Below the pieces are notes generated by a model. The model was not told the origin of the DNA. It ran no database searches and saw nothing but the letters and a program-made list of their open reading frames with translations. 64,000 bases of DNA. Source: Artemisia argyi (taxonomy: Eukaryota > Streptophyta > Magnoliopsida > Asterales > Asteraceae). Positions 1 through 11,143 of this stretch are shown one piece after another; position 1 is the stretch's first letter, and each line of letters begins with the position of its first letter. The stretch lies in contig CM060708.1 of assembly GCA_030686995.1 (NCBI GenBank), positions 182,655,115 to 182,719,114 on the forward strand. Reading direction: 5' to 3'. A program made the position numbers and the translations under genes.

Positions 1-1461
1 AATTATCAAGATACGCCGCATCTACTTAGTTAATGCGCCGCATCGAGCCCTCAGACAGAAACTATAAATACCCCATTCTACAGCTAAGTTAAGTGTGCAA
101 CTAAACCCTAAGGAGCAGAATACAGACGATTTGGCAACACAAGACACCACTGAAACAAAGATCTCAGAGCAGTAAGAAGGTCTTGCTAGTGTTTAATTCA
201 TTAAGTAGTTTTGTTTTATTGTATTAGTACGCTTTAATCCATCAGGATTGTTGGGCTTGTCTACGCCATAGGACTCCTCTTTATATTGTTTTCCCATCGA
301 TTGAAGTTTATTTGATGTTTATTTGGTTCTTTATGCATGTGCTTTGATTACCTCTATGTTTAGGCGTGGCTTGTTTGGGCTGCCATACCCCTCCCCAAAC
401 TACTTCATTAACATTATAAGTTAATGTAAGCCATTAAAAAAGGTTAAATAATATAGACATAAGTAATCATTAAGAGTTTACTCGCCTGTAACTAAGATAA
501 CAACGAGAGAGAATAGATTTTAGCTCTCATCCTATAAAACTAGCAATAAAACAAATGACAAGCTACTTAATCATCGGTCATGCCACTTATCTGTATCTGT
601 TATCTATCTGTGTACGTGTTTGCCATTCGCTTATTCTATCTCATTAGTTTAATTTACTTTTAATCAACTCAATCGTGCCAGTCTCTCGGGCTAAAACCCC
701 CCCTTGCGTTAGATTAGGTTTTAGAACTAACTTAGGAATTAAAATACTGATAGACATTCTAGGTGTTAACGTTCCATTCTTAGTGATCGACACTCTACTT
801 ACCAACTAGCTACATTGATCGGGTATACTGCTCATTAGTGTGTGTTATAGGTTAAGTCGGCTAAATATAAATTTAAAACTTGATAAGAATAATCTATACC
901 TACAACGTTATATGCACGCATCAATTGTTCATAATGCTTTAAAAGAACGTCTTTTTCTCGGAATAAATAGAGTTGAAAATCAACGTGAAAAAAATTGGTT
1001 TGGGCGATTGTATTTGGTCCTGTGTGTGGAGTTTAGTAACACTCCATGGATCGTTTAGAGCACTAGGGTTAACAATAACAAAGATTAACATGTGCACAAC
1101 GAAATAAATAGAACATCAATGTTATTGTATCAAGGTTTTTTTTCATCATCATCTTTGTATAACTACAGTTACTCAACAGTAACAGGGATCAAGGAAAACC
1201 TTGATTACCTTAAGGCTAAACACAAACACAAACCCTAGGCGTTTTTCCCATACCCTATGCCTAGGAACACACACATTTTCTGGTGTTTTACATCTTGGAA
1301 CACATTAAAACCAGTAACCTGTATCTCTTTATATACTAGAGAATTAGGTTTACAAAGGACTAATAAGAAAAATCTTCTTTGTCTTCTAAGTCCCTCGTGT
1401 TTTGCATTGTCTTCATTCTTCACTTATTGTTTTGTATTTATCAACTCAAATATAAATCCCA
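1..1461. other. Unassigned noncoding DNA, retroelement-like
   Basis: No convincing coding region; the short open frames here look like chance. A TATA-like ACTATAAATACCCC lies at 61-74, as in plant LTR promoters. At 1462-1482 the minus strand reads as a polypurine tract (AGGGGAAGAT) directly before TGGG, which suggests the end of a minus-strand LTR around 1461. The other LTR boundary was not found, so the family is unknown. Confidence 0.35.
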
Positions 1462-1664
1462 ATAATCTTCCCCTAGTTGATAATTACAAAACCTTCGTCT
1501 TGATCTTCCATGAATGAAACAATCTTCCTCTTAAGCTCACCACATGAACTTAAGTAACATATAGTACCAAGGATCTTCAAGTTTCAAAACATGTAAATAC
1601 TTCTTCCCCTTTTTGTCATTATCTACTAGGATACGCTAAGTAGATGCAACTTTGATCTTTACAA
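1462..1664 (-). mobile_element. Probable 3' internal remnant of an LTR retrotransposon
   Basis: This AT-rich stretch starts with a polypurine-tract-like sequence (minus strand, 1462-1482) and is cut by the E1 LTR at 1665. It would be the last part of the internal region of an older minus-strand element into which E1 inserted. No coding sequence is visible. The call rests mainly on the polypurine tract. Confidence 0.3.
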
Positions 1665-3106
1665 TGATGCGTGGGATTGCGCCCTCGCAAAAGGTTTTAC
1701 CTCTTAAGGGATCTCAAGAGGCTTGCAATCCCCACCAGGCAGTGTATCTGACCGATGTAGTATAGTGTAGTGGCAAGTACCGGGGGATTGATCGTTCTCT
1801 CAGGGAATAGTGTCGTTAGGATCAAAACTTAATTAAACTAGGTCTAGAGGTGAGGGATGATTCTTTTTGTATGTTTATGGTTTATGAAAAGCAAGTAAAA
1901 ATCTCGGGTATTGGAAGAGTGGGCAGAATTAGTTGCTAGTCAACTAATCCAAATAACTAAAAATGCAATACAAACAAAATAACAAGAAAAGTAAATATTG
2001 AGAAAAAAAATAATGAGAGAAACGTGTTTACTTAGATTTCACGACTCCCTAGCTATCTTTCATTAATTGAATAGTTTGTTACAATTGCGTGGATGACGGG
2101 TTATATTCCTTAATACCATTCGTGGGGCCATGTATGATCTTCCCCAACTCTATAAGTTTCTACCTCTTCCTATGTCGAGCCGACAACTAGCTCCTAACAT
2201 GGCCTCCTTAGTAGTCACTCATGCATTAATTACAACCATTAAAATTATAGTACACGTCCGATTCATGTTTCTTAAGACGTTCAAGCATGTTACCAATTGT
2301 AAGTCTGCCAGTTTTCTTAAGCCTAACATCGATATCGTTCATCCAATACAATTAATAACAAACAATCAATAGCTAGGTTTCATTACATCTAAGCAAACAC
2401 AAACAAACCTAGCCTAGCATGTTAAAGTAAAGACAAGCGTAAGATAGAATCAAACAACACATAGACATATTGAATGATTATTGGAAGACTTATCTTTATT
2501 GAAACATGGATGAAAAAAGGGTTTGAAACCCCTACAATAAGGTTGAAATTCGACCTAGGGTTTGTGGTAAAAGTTCCTCCAAAAGTTCTCTCTTTTTTAA
2601 TGAATGAAATTTAGAAAAATATATATAGAAAATACAATCTGACGGCGTCACGTTATACATGTGACGCCGTCAACTAGCCGCCAATACTCTCCTCGGATTG
2701 CCTAGATCCAGATCTGACGCCGTCATGTATAAATCTTCTCTTGGCCGTCACGTGTAATTTTGCTCTTGACGGCCTTGGCTTCCTAAAGCATGACGCCGTC
2801 ACTTTTTAACTCCCAAAAACATTCTGGCGTGTCTCGTGTAACTTTTTATCCACCTCTTTTGCCAATACGTGACGCCGTCACCTCCAAAGCGTGACGTCGT
2901 CAGGCACTATTTCCAGCTTGATTTTGGAGACTTTGCCGTTTTCTTCATTTTTCGCTCCAAAAACGTCCAAAATGCATCATTTTCCAGATTTCTTCTTCAA
3001 AGTACCTAAAATGACAAAAAGAACGATTTGAGGCAATATTTGATCAAATAATCACGACTTAGGGCTTAAATGACTCCCTAAAAGCGTAACACTTTTCGCC
3101 TCATCA
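1665..3106 (-). repeat. E1 left LTR (3' LTR), Athila/Tat-type
   Basis: It starts TGATGCGTGGG and ends GCCTCATCA, giving TG...CA ends, and aligns over its length with the LTRs at 7174-8630 and 14783-16240. At 2640-2902 there are six close copies of the palindrome TGACGCCGTCA. A tRNA-Asp-like stretch lies at 1751-1786. The minus-strand orientation is taken from the related element E3, whose genes and primer-binding site read on the minus strand. Confidence 0.85.
1751..1786 (+). other. tRNA-Asp-like sequence in E1 LTR
   Basis: The stretch resembles the 5' half of plant tRNA-Asp(GUC) recalled from memory: GATGTAGTATAGTG followed by TAGTGGCAAGTA (tRNA: TAGTGGTAAGTA). It lies about 90 bp inside the LTR edge next to which the primer-binding site would be. 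It is not a tRNA gene, because no 3' half follows. Confidence 0.55.
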
Positions 3107-4004
3107 AATAACCTTACACTTGAGATTTGCCTGTCCTCAAGCAAATGCGCTTTTATTCTAATCAAAATACAAGCTAGGGGTCATTTAACACTAATATAAA
3201 AGTAATTGCAACAAATAATCATTCCACTTCAACCAAAACAAGCACGGAAATTATACACTAGCATCTCACAAATAGTGTTTAGATACTCACATCTCTAATA
3301 AAAGTATATATATCACAAAAGAAAATGGAAAATATCTCTCACTATCTGTCATAGCACATAGATTACCATAGGCTTGGGAAAGGATCAAACCTCCCCCACT
3401 TGGCGTAAGTACCTAGGATAAACTATCAAAGAGGTCTTTTAAAGGGTTGTAACGTGAGGTGGCGTAAGCACCTAGGATAAACTATCAAAGAGGTCTTTTA
3501 AAGGGTTGTAACGTAAGGTGTAGGGATATGATAAACACGGTTTTGTTGGATAAAGGCAATCTTTACTGGTGGCAAGTTAATCATCTTGGTCAATTACATG
3601 TACAATGTGGCGTTGCTAAGCCAAGACTCGACTCGACTTAAGCTAATCATAAACTAACAAAAACATAAAATAAACATAAAAGGAAACGGGATGGTAGTCC
3701 GTATGTTTTTTTTTCTCTTTTTCTTTTTCTATTTTTTTCTTTTTCTTGATTTTTTAGATTTTTTTTCATACACTCTTGCCCTACCATCCAAAATAATACA
3801 TCGTAGGGAATTTGCATTCCTCTTACATTTGAACTTTTACATACTTTACAATCAACTATTCTAATGACTCGAATTAAGATAATCAAAACACTTGGAGTAC
3901 TTTTTAAATATTAACGCACATATGTGGGTAGTAATTGACATCTTCCCCAATCTCCATAACAATAGTACTTTACCCAAGAGTCCCAATCGTCCCAAAACAA
4001 TAAG
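3107..4004 (-). mobile_element. E1 internal region, left part (noncoding)
   Basis: This is the 3' end of the E1 internal region in element sense. Much of it aligns with E3 from about 8824 on. It contains a 59-bp tandem duplication (3401-3518) and a long T/C-rich tract (about 3703-3769), which is polypurine in the element's sense. E2 interrupts it at 4005 and E1 resumes at 61215. The short open frame on the minus strand at 3647-3886 is low-complexity and not supported. Confidence 0.7.
3401..3518. repeat. 59-bp tandem duplication in E1
   Basis: Two adjacent copies (3401-3459 and 3460-3518), both starting TGGCGTAAG, differ at only a few positions. The matching place in E3 (about 8903-8963) has one copy, so the duplication arose in the E1 lineage. 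Confidence 0.85.
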
Positions 4005-4529
4005 TGTTGGGATATGAAAATCAAAGTACTTCTAGAAGTTCAAAGTACTGCTGTGTCAAAGTGCTGCTCAAGGTCAAAGTACTGCTCGTACATGGATTAT
4101 ATTCAAAGTACTTCTAAGATAAAGGACTGATATGCAATATTGTTTAAGGATTGTTATGTAATATTATTAGAATATTTTAGAATTAGTTAGAGATAGTTTA
4201 CTTGTCGTTCAAGTATTGTAAACCGACTTAAGGTTTTCCTTGTGCCTATAAAAGGAGCCTTAGGATGGTATTAGACGTACGATTTCAGAAAAAAAAAATA
4301 TTAGCAAGTACGATATTAGAGAGTTAGGGATTGTTAGTGAATCTGTATAGAGAAGCAAGTTCAAAGTTTGGTTTAATATAAAGTTATTCTTCTTAGCTTT
4401 GTGTTAGTAGATTCTGCATACTTTACAAAGTTACACCAATGTTTCATTATTAATAGTTTTGGAGTTATTCAAGATTGTTAAAACCTTACAAGCTACAAAG
4501 TAGTTTGATCAGAGTATATCGATCCAACA
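4005..4529 (+). repeat. E2 5' LTR
   Basis: A 525-bp LTR with ends TGTTGG/CCAACA. Its first 110 bp carry four AAAGTACT motifs and one AAAGTGCT variant. A likely promoter TATA lies at about 4248-4255 (CCTATAAAAGG). The copy at 60699-61214 differs at about 25 positions by eye. Confidence 0.92.
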
Positions 4530-4531
4530 AG

Positions 4532-4543
4532 TGGTATCAGAGC
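4532..4543 (+). other. E2 primer-binding site (tRNA-iMet)
   Basis: TGGTATCAGAGC, two bases after the 5' LTR, is the standard plant Copia primer-binding site complementary to the 3' end of initiator tRNA-Met. It fixes E2 on the plus strand. Confidence 0.92.
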
Positions 4544-4595
4544 TTGTGTGGAAGCTCTGATTAAGAAGAAACCTTAAAACCGATAACCTTCAAAG

Positions 4596-7173
4596 ATGTC
4601 AACAGATGTTGCACCAGTTCCATCCATCACAACAGTCAGAATTCCCATTGTTAAGAAGGGAGAATATGATCTATGGAGTATGAAGATGAGGCAGTACATT
4701 GCCATCACAGACCATGCTTTATGGGATGTGATTGTCAATGGTAATGTTGTCATTGATGAACCTGTATCAATTGAAGGACAACCTACACCACCTAAGCCAA
4801 CCTTGCCAGCAGTTACCAAAAGAAATCAAGATAAGGCTCTCAACATACTGCTTTTTTGCTTTTCCTGATGGTCACTTATTGAAGTTTCATGATGCTAAGG
4901 ATGCAAAACAACTATGGGCTGCTATTAAAACCAGATTTGGAGGTAATGATGCTTCCAAGAAGATGCATAGAAACCTATTGGAGCAACAGTTTGAAACATT
5001 CACTGTTGGTGAAAGAGAAAGCCTTGACTCTGCCTATGACAGATATCAAAATCTACTCAGTATGCTAGAGTTATATGGAGCAGAGGCCTCTGTTGAAGAT
5101 GCAAACTTGAAGTTCTTGAGAAGTTTACCATTTGCATGGCATGTGGTTGCTACCATGATTAGAGGACAACCTGGTTTGGACACTATGGGCTTTGATGATC
5201 TCTACAACAATTTAAAAGTGTATGAGCATGAGATGAAGGGTAACAAAGGTTCAAGTTCTCATAACATTGCTTTTGTGTCTTCTGAAAACAGAAGCAGTAC
5301 TTCCGCTAAAAGTACTGCTTATCCTGTCCAAAGTACCATTGAAGAGAAACAACACCCCTGTAGAACCATGGTCACTACCACTTCATCACCATCAAACAAC
5401 ACCAAGTCAGATGATGTTCTATGATCATTCTTTGCTTAACAAGCCACTCTACCTATTACATATCAAGAAGATGTCTTGCAAATTGATGATGATGCTCTAG
5501 AAGAAATTGATATAAGATGGCAGGTTGCCATGATCACTGCAAGAATCAAGAAGTTCATGAACAAGACAGGGAGAGGTATTGATTTTAAAGCTAAGCAGGG
5601 TATAACATTTGATAAATCTAAGATTGAATGCTTCAATTGTCAAAAGACTGGTCACTTTGCAAGGGAATGCAAGTTTGCAAATTATCAGGCAAGGATAATG
5701 ATTGAAAAACCCAAGGTTGATAGAAAGGAGGTTCCTATTGCTGAGCCAAAGTCACAAGCTTTGGTGGCTCAAGAAAATCTATCAGAAGTTGACTAGAGTA
5801 ATGAATTTGATGATAAACCAGTAACCTACTCTATGGTTGCATTGGAAGAGGTTGATTGGAGCACAACTTTTGATGAGGAACTAGGATATGCTGCTTTGGA
5901 ATCAGGAGATGGTCTAGGAAGCTTTGATTGGAGCATGGAATGTGAAGAAGAACCTGTTCAACTTGCTATGATGGCTACTTCACCAAGTTCATCTACTATC
6001 TCTGAGGTATGCTCTAAGTGCAATAATTCTTATAAAAAAATTGCTTAAAGAATATGAAACTGAAAGAGATAATTATAGAAGGGCTAGGTCTGAGATAGCT
6101 GGTTACCAATTGACTTTAGAGTCAATGGAAGCCAAAATAATCACTCGTGAGAATAATGAAGTAGCTTGGGTTGAAAAATATGAGCAACAAGATTATCAAT
6201 TAAAGTTAAGTGAATGGAAGTTAGGATGTAAGGTGTCTGAACTAGAAAAGGTCACTAAAGAAAGGGATAAGTTGTTAGCAAAACTTGCTGTTTGGAAAGA
6301 ATCAGGTCTGTCATATGTTAGTTTTGTTGAAAAACAAAGAACTGCAAACATTAAAACTAGCCTAGGTTATGATGATAGTAGTTTAGAAGAAATCCCAACT
6401 AGGAACTTGGAACTAAGTCTTTCACAGGAGACCTCAACTAGTGATGAAGAATACATAAACTTAGAGGAAAACACATCTAGTGATGAGGAATCACCTTGTT
6501 CAACACCTCCTGAATTTAAGAAAGACAAGGGATACAATGAAGTTCCTCTACCCACATGTAGTTTTCAACCACCTAGGACAGATGTTTCTTGTTTTGGAGT
6601 AGACAATTTGGAGTTTAGGAAAAAGCTTAAGGGTTAATCTAATTCAATTCAATCTGGTTCTGAGTCCTTAAAGGAAACTGTTGAGAAACCTAGGGATGAT
6701 AACAAGGGTTCAGGGAATGATAAAGTCTTTTCAAAACAAACAGTACTTCCAAAAACTTCTCAAAGTACTGTTGATCATTCAGCAGTACCTACAAGGAAAT
6801 CTTTTCGAAATACTGCTTATTTTAGAAAACCTTTTGGAAGTGGATTTGGAAATATGGGACAAAAGTTATGTTTTGTATGTTATAGTCCTCACCATTTGAT
6901 TAAGGACTGTAACTATCACTCAGAATACCTAAGCAAATTCCCAAAAACTAATCTGCAAACCATAAGCACAGGGAGAATAAACAAAGGGAGAATAAACCAG
7001 TTTGGAATCACTCACATAGGGTAAACCATAGTAATTTCTTAAAAGAATATAGGTACCCTCACCAGAAAAGACCATTTTCAAAACCCCCAGTACCTTCAAG
7101 AAATACTTTTCAAAGTACTGGTAAACCAGTACCTTCTCAAAGTAGTGTTAGGAATTCCCCAAACCAAGGTACT
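4596..7173 (+). pseudogene. gag: E2 gag, N-terminal and middle part, broken
   Basis: Gag forms the cytoplasmic virus-like particle and binds element RNA. The start at 4596 lies about 50 bp after the primer-binding site. The N-terminal domain (WSMKMRQYI, then WDVIVNG) and the region KFLRSLPF are typical of Copia gag. A CCHC zinc knuckle (CFNCQKTGHFAREC) lies near 5629-5670, a coiled-coil stretch near 6041-6330, and a second knuckle (CFVCYSPHHLIKDC) near 6871-6912. The frame is broken near 4850, by stops at about 5422, 5437 and 5794, by a frameshift near 6045 and by a stop near 6636. E3 then cuts it at 7174. The disordered parts contain repeated AGTACT, read in frame as Ser-Thr. It is related to E4 gag. 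Confidence 0.85.
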
Positions 7174-8630
7174 TGATACGTGGGAATTGCGCCTTCGCAA
7201 CAGGTTTTACCTCTCAAGGGATCTCGAGAAGCTTACAACCCCCACCAGGCAGTTTACCTGATCGTTGTAGTATAGTATAGTGACAAGTACCGGGGGATTG
7301 ATCGTTCAACTCTGGAATAGTTTCGCTAGGATTAGAAAGCCTACTAAACTAGGTCTAGAGGTGAGGGATGATTCTTTTTGTATTTTTTTATATTTTATGA
7401 AAGCAAGTAAAATCTCGGGTTTTGAAGGAGTGGGCAGAATTAGTTGCTAGCCAACTAACCCAATTTACTACCAATGCAATTAAAATAAAATAAAAGAAAT
7501 GGAAATTAAACTATTATACTAATGTGGTGGAAACAATAATGAGAAAAGTTGTGTTTACTTAGATTTCATTACTCCCTAGATATCTTTTACAGGTTGATTA
7601 GCTTGTTACAATTGCATGGATGACGGGTTATATTCCTTAATACTAGTCGTAGGGCCGTGTATAATATTCCCTAACTCTATAAGATCCTACTTCACTCCTA
7701 TGTCGAGCCGTTAGAAGCTCCTAACATGGGATCATTAGAATTCTCTTACGCATTAAATATAACCAAAATTGTAGTACACCTCCGATCATGTTTCTTAATA
7801 TGTTCAAGCAAGTTACCAATGGAAGTCTGCCAGTTTTCTTAAGCCTAACATCGAATACAATCATTCGTAACAATTATAAACAAACAATCAACCCATAATC
7901 AACATCTAGGTTTCACTACATCTAAGCAAACACAATAAAAACCTAGCCTAGCATGTTAAAGAGAAGACAAGCGTAAGATATAATCACACAACACATAGAC
8001 ATATTGAATGATTTGAATAAGTAATTATCTTCAATTGAACATGGAAGAAACAAAGGGTTGAAACCCTTCAAATAGCTGGAAAATTCGTCTAGGGTTTTAT
8101 TCCCTCAAAGTTGCACACAAAGTTCCACACCTTACAATGAAAAATTGGAAAAATATATATAAACTATGCATCCTAAGGGCGTCATGTGTTAAACTCTGAC
8201 GCCGTCAACTCGCCGCCATGATGAAATTCGTATTGCCTAGATCCATTTCTGACGCCGTCATGTAGAAAATCACTCTGGGCCGTCACGTGTAATTGGACCC
8301 TGACGACCTTGGTGACGCCGTCAGGCCAATAAGCTTAAAAACATTCTAGATCGTCACGTTATAATTTCCACATCCACCTCTTTTGTCACTCTTGACGCCG
8401 TCACATGTAATCCCTTGACGTTGCCAGGTACTGTTCCAACAAGGAAATTAAGACTTTGCCGTTTTCTTCACTTTTATGCTCCAAAAACGTCCAAAATGCT
8501 TCCTTTTCTAGATTTCTCTCCAAAAGTACCTACAATGACAAAAGGAACGATTTAGGGCAATAATTGATCAAATAATCTCGAATTTGGGCTTAAATGACCC
8601 CTTAAAAGCGGTACATTTTTTGCCTCATCA
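7174..8630 (-). repeat. E3 3' LTR
   Basis: A 1,457-bp LTR with TG...CA ends. It holds a tRNA-Asp-like segment (7262-7295) and a cluster of TGACGCCGTCA-type palindromes in its second half. It matches the LTR at 14783-16240 with about 55 differences by eye. Confidence 0.9.
7262..7295 (+). other. tRNA-Asp-like sequence in E3 3' LTR
   Basis: TCGTTGTAGTATAGT is a 15-base exact match to the 5' end of plant tRNA-Asp(GUC) as I recall it, followed by TAGTGACAAGTA against tRNA TAGTGGTAAGTA. The polarity is that of the primer tRNA. Confidence 0.6.
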
Positions 8631-8823
8631 GTACTGCTAGCACTTCTTCAAAAGTAAGACCAAGGAAGTTCAATTCCTACAAACCTAGAAGGCCTTACAC
8701 CTCAAAGAGAGTACCTAGATCAAAGAACCCAACATCAACTGTTAAAACTAAATGGGTTAAGAAAGAATGTACTGATGGGGAACAAACAGTACTTTCAGTG
8801 AATAAGGGTGAAACAGGGAGTGT
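8631..8823 (+). repeat. 193-bp copy of E2 gag flank inside E3
   Basis: The sequence repeats 16241-16433, the E2 gag sequence after E3, with about five differences. It sits directly inside the E3 left LTR and replaces roughly 215 bp of E3 internal sequence that is present in E1 (3107-3326). The join to E3 sequence at about 8824 is abrupt. Confidence 0.85.
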
Positions 8824-11143
8824 TGAAATGGAAAACATCTCTCACTACCTGTCATAGCAAATAGATTACCATAGGCTTGGGAAAGGATCAAACCTCCACC
8901 ACTTGGCGTAAGTACCTAGGATAAAGTATCAAAGAGGTCTTTTAAAGGGTTATAACGTTAGGTGTAGGGATATGGAAAACACGGGTTTGTTGGATAAAGA
9001 CAATATTTACTGGTGGCGAGTTAATCATCTTGGTTAATTACATGTACGATATGGCGTTGCTAAGCCAAGACTCGACTCGACTTAAGCTAATAAATCAAAA
9101 ATAACAAAAACATAAAATAAACATAGAATGAAACGGGATGGTAGTCCGTATATTTTTTTCTCTTTTCTTTTTCTATTTTTTTTTTCTTTTTCTTAATTTT
9201 TTTTGATTTTTTTTTTGAATACACTCTTACCCTACCATCCAAAATAATACATCATAGGGAATGTACATTCCCCTTACACTTGAATTTTTACATACTTTAC
9301 AATAAACTACTCTAATGACTCGAATCAAGATAAAACACTTGGAGCACTTTTTAAGATTAATGCACATGTGGGGGTAATATAAGATGTTCTTCCCCATTAC
9401 TCCAAAACACAAGTACTTTACCCATGAGTCCCAATCGTTCCAAAATAATATGTACAAGATATGACTCGACTTAGGAACCATGTAATCAATTAGATAATTA
9501 ACTAAGGGTTTAAACATGCATACAAGGAAGGCTAAGGCGATTTGGTTGCACATTTGGGTGGGTTGTAACAAATTCTTCCTTTAAGTAAGATGCTTAAAGT
9601 TAGAAACGAAAAGATAGGCTCGGAGGGGTGTACTAGGGGTATCATGTACTAAAAATGAGTACTACGCTAAGGTGTGGGAAAAATTAATTGACTTTACTAG
9701 TCAAGTAATATGACTTAAATGGTAAAGTAATTATGATACGGGTTTAACACAAGGGTGATCCTAATGCCTCTTATCATGTAGTAAATCCTACTACACGAAT
9801 GTAGTCTCACTAGCGGTCTCGGGATGCATCACTAACGCAAGTTCTAGAATCTAAATGCTACCGGTACACTCATAAGCATTAATAATGAATGATTTTCCTA
9901 TCAAATCTAAAGGCGAACCTCACATATTTGGGTGGAAAATTTTTCTGAATGGTACGGTTTTGTGCTAGTCATACAACTCCTATCCATGAGACGCTTGTTA
10001 AGGCTAAAGCTTAACTCCTAAATGTTGTAAAAAATTTTAAATTTGGCGCTAAAATTACACAAACAAGTATTTCTCTTAGTTTTATTACACACCTACCATC
10101 AAACAAACAAACTCAAGTGCAATAGTATCCTATAAGGTATCATCATTTACCCTCCCCTTACACTTAGGATGAACATTGTCCCCAATGTTCAATTAAAGGA
10201 TGTAAAAGTAAAACAGGTAAAAGAATGAAAACAAATACTCCCCTGATTCGTTCGATGTGGATAGTGTGTCAACAAGGTTAGATCTTCCTCCAAGAAAATG
10301 AACGTTCAAAGCTTCCCTTCCAGAAATATAAATCATCTTCTTGTCATATATAACCTGTTAAACCTGAGAAAACAATCAAGGCAACCTCGCGTAAAATCGG
10401 CGGCAATCTATATATACTAACAAATCTTAGAAAACAATTTAAGATATAATGCTTGTGGAATGAATGTTTGCAGATTTCCTGGAGTTTATAAAACTAAAGA
10501 ATTAACAAAAACTTTTAAGACTCCGTTAGAAAAACAAAACTCGCAAAATTTCCAAAATTTTACACGTGACGTCGTTAGGTGTTAAACCCTGACGCCGTCA
10601 GAAATGACCTGCAGAAATCTTTATGTTAAGTTTCCGAAAAATTTTTGGAAAAACTTATGTCCTATTTCCTGGAAAATCCTGCAAAACATCATTATGACTC
10701 GATACAAACATTTGACTCTAACAATTACTAATATACATGTTCATTTAATATTGTGGCGAATCATGATTATTTTCGTTCTTAGAAACAAATTTGGGGTTTC
10801 CCCTTACACTTAGCTTTTGTAAAATACCTTTATATAAAGTTAAGACGAAGTTAAACAACAAAATAAAGCATTTTCACAATTTAGTTTGAAACATGATCTA
10901 CCAACAATAAAAAATAAAACATGCATACGGAAACAAATAACATCAAACAAATAGAAATCAAACAAATAAAAACTGAAAAATAAACAACTATGAAATTAAA
11001 AATCGTACATGCATAATAGCAAAAAATAAATAAAAAGTATCCAAGGCCAACAGAGGCCACATCCTAAATTATTACAGGATAAATTGTTTTAGAGCGTACA
11101 ACCACAAATAAATTGTCCAAAGATCATAACATAACATGACAAA
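8824..11143 (-). mobile_element. E3 3' internal noncoding region
   Basis: This noncoding stretch is shared with E1: 8824-9440 matches the E1 left part and from about 9447 it matches 61215 onward. It has a T-rich tract at about 9151-9222 (purine-rich in element sense), a polypurine-type sequence with a stable hairpin at 10151-10191, and TGACG palindromes at about 10567 and 10589. Short open frames here are not supported as genes. Confidence 0.7.
10151..10191 (-). other. Polypurine tract with adjacent perfect hairpin (E3)
   Basis: The arms TGAACATTG and CAATGTTCA (10170-10191) pair perfectly around a 4-base loop. In element sense the hairpin is followed by CCTAAGTGTAAGGGGAGGG. E1 and E5 have the same arrangement with changed but still pairing arms. 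Confidence 0.65.

Noticed and set aside
1257..1517. Open frame near the left edge
   Set aside because: It overlaps an LTR-like end and an opposite-strand frame, with no recognisable protein content.
7262..7295. A tRNA-Asp gene on the plus strand
   Set aside because: Only the 5' half resembles tRNA-Asp; the anticodon region and the matching acceptor stem are missing.
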